Assembly (NCBI GenBank): GCA_021736945.1
Contig: JAIPEX010000016.1
Coordinates: 1-34,367, forward strand
DNA length: 34,367 nucleotides
DNA from: Halanaerobiales bacterium
GTDB taxonomy: Bacteria > Bacillota > Halanaerobiia > Halanaerobiales > M55B127
Reading direction: 5' to 3'
Position 1 is the first letter of the stretch. Each line of letters starts with the position of its first letter. Shown here in pieces: positions 29,343 through 34,367 of this stretch. Below the pieces are notes generated by a model, which was given only the letters and a program-made list of their open reading frames with translations, ran no database searches and was not told the DNA's origin. The position numbers were made by a program, and so were the translations under genes.

Positions 29343-32102
29343 GTGTCTAGAATAGAATATAAAGATAAAAATTTTTATCAAAAGACTGTTGAAGAAACTT
29401 TTGAGATCTTAGAAACTTCAAAAAAAGGTTTAGCAGAAAAAGAAGTTCAAAAGAGAATAGATGAATATGGCGAAAACAAACTGGTAAAACTTAAAAAAAC
29501 ACCAGAAATTATAAAATTTTTACTACAATTTAGAGATGTGCTTATGATTATCCTGCTAGCTGCTGCTGGCATGTCTTTTGTTATTCAAAATTTTAGAGAC
29601 GGTACAGTAATGTTAATAATTGTTTTAATAAATGCTGTAATAGGTTATTACCAGGAGCATAAAGCAGAAGAAATCATGGGTTCATTAGAAAAATTAATAC
29701 AATCTCCTTCAAAGGTTATTAGAGATGGCCAAACTATGGAACTTAACCAGCGTAAGTTGGTTGTCGGTGATATAGTAATTCTTGAAGAGGGAGATAAAGT
29801 TCCGGCAGATTTAAGAATAATTGAATCTTTTAATTTGAAAACAAATGATGTTTCTCTAACAGGAGAGTCACTGCCCCAGGGAAAAAACAGCAATAAAATG
29901 GACGAAAAGGCTTCTTTAGCCGATAGAGAAAACATGGCATACCTAGGAACTACTGTAGCATCTGGTAGCGCTAAAGGAGTAGTAGTAGCTACTGGTATGG
30001 AAACTGAAATGGGACAGATTGCTAATTTAACCCAAGAGGAAGAAAAATCAAAATCTCCCCTTCAAATGGAATTACAATCAGTTGCAAATAAGATTGCAGT
30101 ATTTGCTGTAATTATTGGAACTATATTATTTGGTGTAAGTTTATCACAGGGTTTAGGTATAAACTTTGCAATAATATATGGATTAGGTATCGCAGTTGCT
30201 GTAGTTCCACAGGCTTTACCTATGCAGATTACAGTTGCTCTTGCTCAAGGGGTGGATAGATTAGCAAAGAAAAATGCAGTTGTTAAAAAGCTATCTTCAG
30301 TTGAAACTCTTGGTTCTACAAATATTATTTCCACTGACAAAACAGGGACCTTGACAAAAAATGAAATGACAGTTCAAAAGGTCTATTATAATGGTAAAGA
30401 ATATGATGTCACTGGTATTGGATATGAACCCAGAGGCAAATTATTAAATGAAAATGGTAATGAAGTTGATCAAGAAACCATTGATCATTTAGAAATAATG
30501 TTTGATGCAGCCACTATGGCTTCTAATGCTGAAATTCATCCTCCTGATGATGAACATTCTAGTTGGTATCCAATAGGTGATCCAACTGAAGCAGCCTTGA
30601 TTACACTGTCAACTAAAGTGGGTACAAGATCACCAAAAGAAGATGAAGAAAATCCTGAACTACATGAATTTGGTTTTGATTCTGAAAGAAAAAGAATGAG
30701 TTCAGTTCGTCAATTTGAAGATGGAGAATATCTAGCGATGAAAGGAGCCCTTGATAGTGTACTATCGGTAAGTAATTATATCTATAAAGATGGTAAAAAA
30801 GTTCAAATCACTGAAGAAGATAAGGAAGAATATAGGAAATTAAATGAAAAATATTCAAAAAATGCAATGAGAGTACTTGCTTTTGGTTTTAGAAAATTAG
30901 AACCAAAACACAAAGATTATGTAATTGAAGAAATTGAAAAAGATGTAATCTTTTTAGGTATTGTAGCTATGATAGACCCACCAAAAGAAGGTGTAAGGGA
31001 GGCAATAGAACAGGCTCATGAAGCTCATATAGATACCTATATCATGACTGGCGACCATGCAATTACAGCTAAAGCTATCGCAAAAGAAATCAATCTTGTA
31101 CATGAGGATGATGAAGTAAAAGTTCTAACTGGTGAGGATTTTGATGAACTCTCAGATGAAGAATTAAAAACCACCATGAATGAAAATACAAGTGTTATTT
31201 TCTCTAGAGTTTCACCTGAAAACAAATTAAGAATTGTTAAAAATTTAAAAGAACAACAAAAAATAGTAGCTGTAACTGGAGATGGAGTTAATGATGCTCC
31301 TGCTCTCAAAAGTGCTCATATTGGAGTTGCTATGGGAGGAATGGGTACTGATGTGTCAAAACAAGCTGCTGAACTTATACTTCTTGATGATAGTTTTCCA
31401 ACACTAGTTTATGCTATTCAAGAAGGACGTAATATTTACAATAATTTAAAGAAGACTGTAATAGCTTCTTTAACTAGTAATGGCGGTGAATTAGCTGTAG
31501 TATTATTAGGTTTATTAGGTGTATCATTATTTAATACACCAGTTCCAATTTTAGCTATTCAAATATTAGCTATTGATTTATTAGCAGAAATATTACCCCT
31601 TACTGCATTTACTTTTGATCCAGGTTCTAAAGATATTATGACTTCACCTCCCCGACAAAAAGAAGAGCATATTGTAAATAAAAAATCATTTTCTGAAATA
31701 CTGTTATTTGGAGTATTAATGGGCGGTTTAGCCTTTTTAAACTTCTATCTTTTCAATAATAGAATTGCTGGTGGAGGACTGACAGAAACACATCCTTTAT
31801 ATGCTAGAGCAACAACAATCACCTATTTAACTATTGCTTTTACTCAATTAACAAATATCATGTCTAGAAGATATGAAAAAATTTCGATTTTTAATAAAAA
31901 CATTATTTCTAATAAAATAATGATTTATTCTATAATCATTTCAATATTAATGATTATAACTGCAATATATACCCCTTTTATAAATCAGTACCTTGGCTTT
32001 ACTGGTATAACATTAACTGATTGGGGATATGTTATTGGTGCAGCAGTAGTATTCTTAGGAGCACATGAATTACTAAAAGTTTATAAAAGAAGCAAAACTT
32101 AA
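29343..32102 (+). CDS. P2-type cation-transporting P-type ATPase
   Basis: [15 protein letters not shown] phosphorylation site, [36 protein letters not shown]- and C-terminal cation ATPase domains. Start codon uncertain. Confidence 0.95.
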   Translation: MSRIEYKDKNFYQKTVEETFEILETSKKGLAEKEVQKRIDEYGENKLVKLKKTPEIIKFLLQFRDVLMIILLAAAGMSFVIQNFRDGTVMLIIVLINAVIGYYQEHKAEEIMGSLEKLIQSPSKVIRDGQTMELNQRKLVVGDIVILEEGDKVPADLRIIESFNLKTNDVSLTGESLPQGKNSNKMDEKASLADRENMAYLGTTVASGSAKGVVVATGMETEMGQIANLTQEEEKSKSPLQMELQSVANKIAVFAVIIGTILFGVSLSQGLGINFAIIYGLGIAVAVVPQALPMQITVALAQGVDRLAKKNAVVKKLSSVETLGSTNIISTDKTGTLTKNEMTVQKVYYNGKEYDVTGIGYEPRGKLLNENGNEVDQETIDHLEIMFDAATMASNAEIHPPDDEHSSWYPIGDPTEAALITLSTKVGTRSPKEDEENPELHEFGFDSERKRMSSVRQFEDGEYLAMKGALDSVLSVSNYIYKDGKKVQITEEDKEEYRKLNEKYSKNAMRVLAFGFRKLEPKHKDYVIEEIEKDVIFLGIVAMIDPPKEGVREAIEQAHEAHIDTYIMTGDHAITAKAIAKEINLVHEDDEVKVLTGEDFDELSDEELKTTMNENTSVIFSRVSPENKLRIVKNLKEQQKIVAVTGDGVNDAPALKSAHIGVAMGGMGTDVSKQAAELILLDDSFPTLVYAIQEGRNIYNNLKKTVIASLTSNGGELAVVLLGLLGVSLFNTPVPILAIQILAIDLLAEILPLTAFTFDPGSKDIMTSPPRQKEEHIVNKKSFSEILLFGVLMGGLAFLNFYLFNNRIAGGGLTETHPLYARATTITYLTIAFTQLTNIMSRRYEKISIFNKNIISNKIMIYSIIISILMIITAIYTPFINQYLGFTGITLTDWGYVIGAAVVFLGAHELLKVYKRSKT

Positions 32103-32125
32103 TAAATAAAAAGGAGGCTAAAAAC

Positions 32126-32248
32126 ATGAATGTAAAGAAAAAAGGAGAAGTTTACAAATGTGGCGTTTGTGGTAACGTTGTAGAAGTTAAAGAAGTAGGC
32201 GGTGGAGAATTAGTTTGTTGTGGACAACCTATGAACTTACAAAAATAA
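32126..32248 (+). CDS. Stand-alone desulforedoxin-like rubredoxin-type iron protein (40 aa)
   Basis: Translated directly: [40 protein letters not shown]; CxxC...CCGxPM; RBS aaggagg. Below the ORF track size cutoff. Confidence 0.88.
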   Translation: MNVKKKGEVYKCGVCGNVVEVKEVGGGELVCCGQPMNLQK

Positions 32249-32255
32249 GTTCTAA

Positions 32256-32281
32256 AGCCCCTGGTTTTTAAAACAGGGGCT
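32256..32281 (+). terminator. Stem-loop after the desulforedoxin gene; weak or atypical terminator
   Basis: AGCCCCTG (32256-32263)/CAGGGGCT (32274-32281), A/T-rich 10-nt loop; lacks a good T tract. Confidence 0.5.
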
Positions 32282-32309
32282 AATATTAAAATTACTGAGG
32301 TGATTTCAA

Positions 32310-32861
32310 ATGAAAACATTTAAAGCAAATCAAACTCAGATTATATTAAAACAAGGAGATATAACCGAAGAAAACTGTGATGGTATTGTTAATGCTGCCA
32401 ACTCTTCCTTAATGGGTGGAGGTGGTGTAGACGGTGCTATTCATCGTGCTGGTGGTCCTGAAATTCTCAAAGAATGTAAAAAGATTAGAGAAAGACAGGG
32501 GAAATTACCAACCGGTAAAGCTGTCATTACTACAGCAGGAAATTTAAATGCTAAAGCAGTTATTCACACTGTTGGACCAATCTGGCAGGGAGGTAATGAT
32601 CAGGAAAAAGAGCTATTAAAAAAGGCATATAAGAATAGTTTAATAATTGCTAAAGAAAATGATCTAAAAACTATATGTTTTCCTTCAATAAGCACTGGTG
32701 CATATGGTTTTCCTATAGAAGAAGCTGCTGAAATAGCTTTAAAGACAATTAAAGATTTTTGTAAAGAAGATCAATGTTATAAAGAAATACGCATGATACT
32801 ATTTAGTGAAGATGATTATGAAGTATATTTAAACAAAGCAAAAGATATCTTTAATAAATAA
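32310..32861 (+). CDS. Macro-domain protein (MacroD/YmdB-type, probable O-acetyl-ADP-ribose deacetylase)
   Basis: [84 protein letters not shown] gaggtga. Confidence 0.95.
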   Translation: MKTFKANQTQIILKQGDITEENCDGIVNAANSSLMGGGGVDGAIHRAGGPEILKECKKIRERQGKLPTGKAVITTAGNLNAKAVIHTVGPIWQGGNDQEKELLKKAYKNSLIIAKENDLKTICFPSISTGAYGFPIEEAAEIALKTIKDFCKEDQCYKEIRMILFSEDDYEVYLNKAKDIFNK

Positions 32862-32890
32862 ATATTAATATAAAATTGGAGGGATAATAT

Positions 32891-33268
32891 ATGAGTGTAA
32901 AAAATGATACTTTAAATATGAAAAATTGGGCTGTTGTAGGTGCTACAGACAAGGAAGAAAAATATGGCTATAAGATTGTAAAAAAATTAAATGAACACAA
33001 TTATAATGTTTATCCAATCAACCCTTCTTTAGATGAGATTGATGGTATAAAGGTATATGATAATTTATCAGAAATTGAAGATGATATTGATGTTGTTGAT
33101 ATAGTAGTAAATCCTCAAATTGGTAAACATGTGATGAAAGAAGTTAACAAACTAGGTATAAAATATGTTTGGTTACAACCCGGTACTAGAAGTGATGAAA
33201 TTAGGGAATATGCCAAAGAAAATGATATTAAAACGGTTGAAAGTTGTATATATGCTACTTTAACCTAA
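32891..33268 (+). CDS. CoA-binding domain protein (YccU-like)
   Basis: NWAVVGATDKEEKYGYKIVKKLNEHNYNVYPINPSLDEIDGIKVYDNLSEI...VWLQPGTRSDE. Confidence 0.9.
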   Translation: MSVKNDTLNMKNWAVVGATDKEEKYGYKIVKKLNEHNYNVYPINPSLDEIDGIKVYDNLSEIEDDIDVVDIVVNPQIGKHVMKEVNKLGIKYVWLQPGTRSDEIREYAKENDIKTVESCIYATLT

Positions 33269-33281
33269 TAAAGAATGTTAA

Positions 33282-34367
<1,086 letters not shown>

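Noticed and set aside
29648-29935. Minus-strand ORFs inside the P-type ATPase (29648-29935, 31037-31309)
   Set aside because: Overlap highly conserved ATPase motifs on the + strand; translations look like shadows.
32310-33268. Macro domain plus CoA-binding protein as an ADP-ribosylation toxin-antitoxin pair
   Set aside because: No ADP-ribosyltransferase (DarT-like) ORF is adjacent; the macro protein looks like common MacroD/YmdB and the neighbour is a YccU-like CoA-binding protein.

Overview
Low-GC, Firmicute-type chromosomal segment, probably Halanaerobiales-like (taxonomy is inference). It is almost fully coding on the + strand. The 5' half is a conserved envelope/isoprenoid/translation superoperon: cdsA(partial)-dxr-rseP-ispG-proS-GT2-polC-rimP-nusA-infB-rbfA-nrnA-truB-ribF-rpsO-pnp. 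The 3' half holds nfo, a JAMM/RadC-like domain fused to a DinG-type helicase, a LysM-SleB hydrolase, dut, ahcY, thrB, thrC, a DUF2254 membrane protein, a P2-type cation ATPase, a 40-aa desulforedoxin-like protein missed by the ORF track, a macro-domain protein, a CoA-binding protein and a truncated glpK. I found no rRNA, tRNA, CRISPR array or transposon. The best second-look items are: (1) the JAMM-DinG fusion translationally coupled to nfo; (2) an rpsO leader with its own strong promoter and an H-type pseudoknot whose second stem covers the Shine-Dalgarno; (3) a P-type ATPase with altered cation-site residues (PQALP in TM4, D/E pattern in TM6) and no well-placed canonical start codon; (4) loss of ylxR and the L7Ae-like gene between nusA and infB. 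Most of the window is otherwise ordinary housekeeping DNA, and I saw no clear multi-gene undescribed system.
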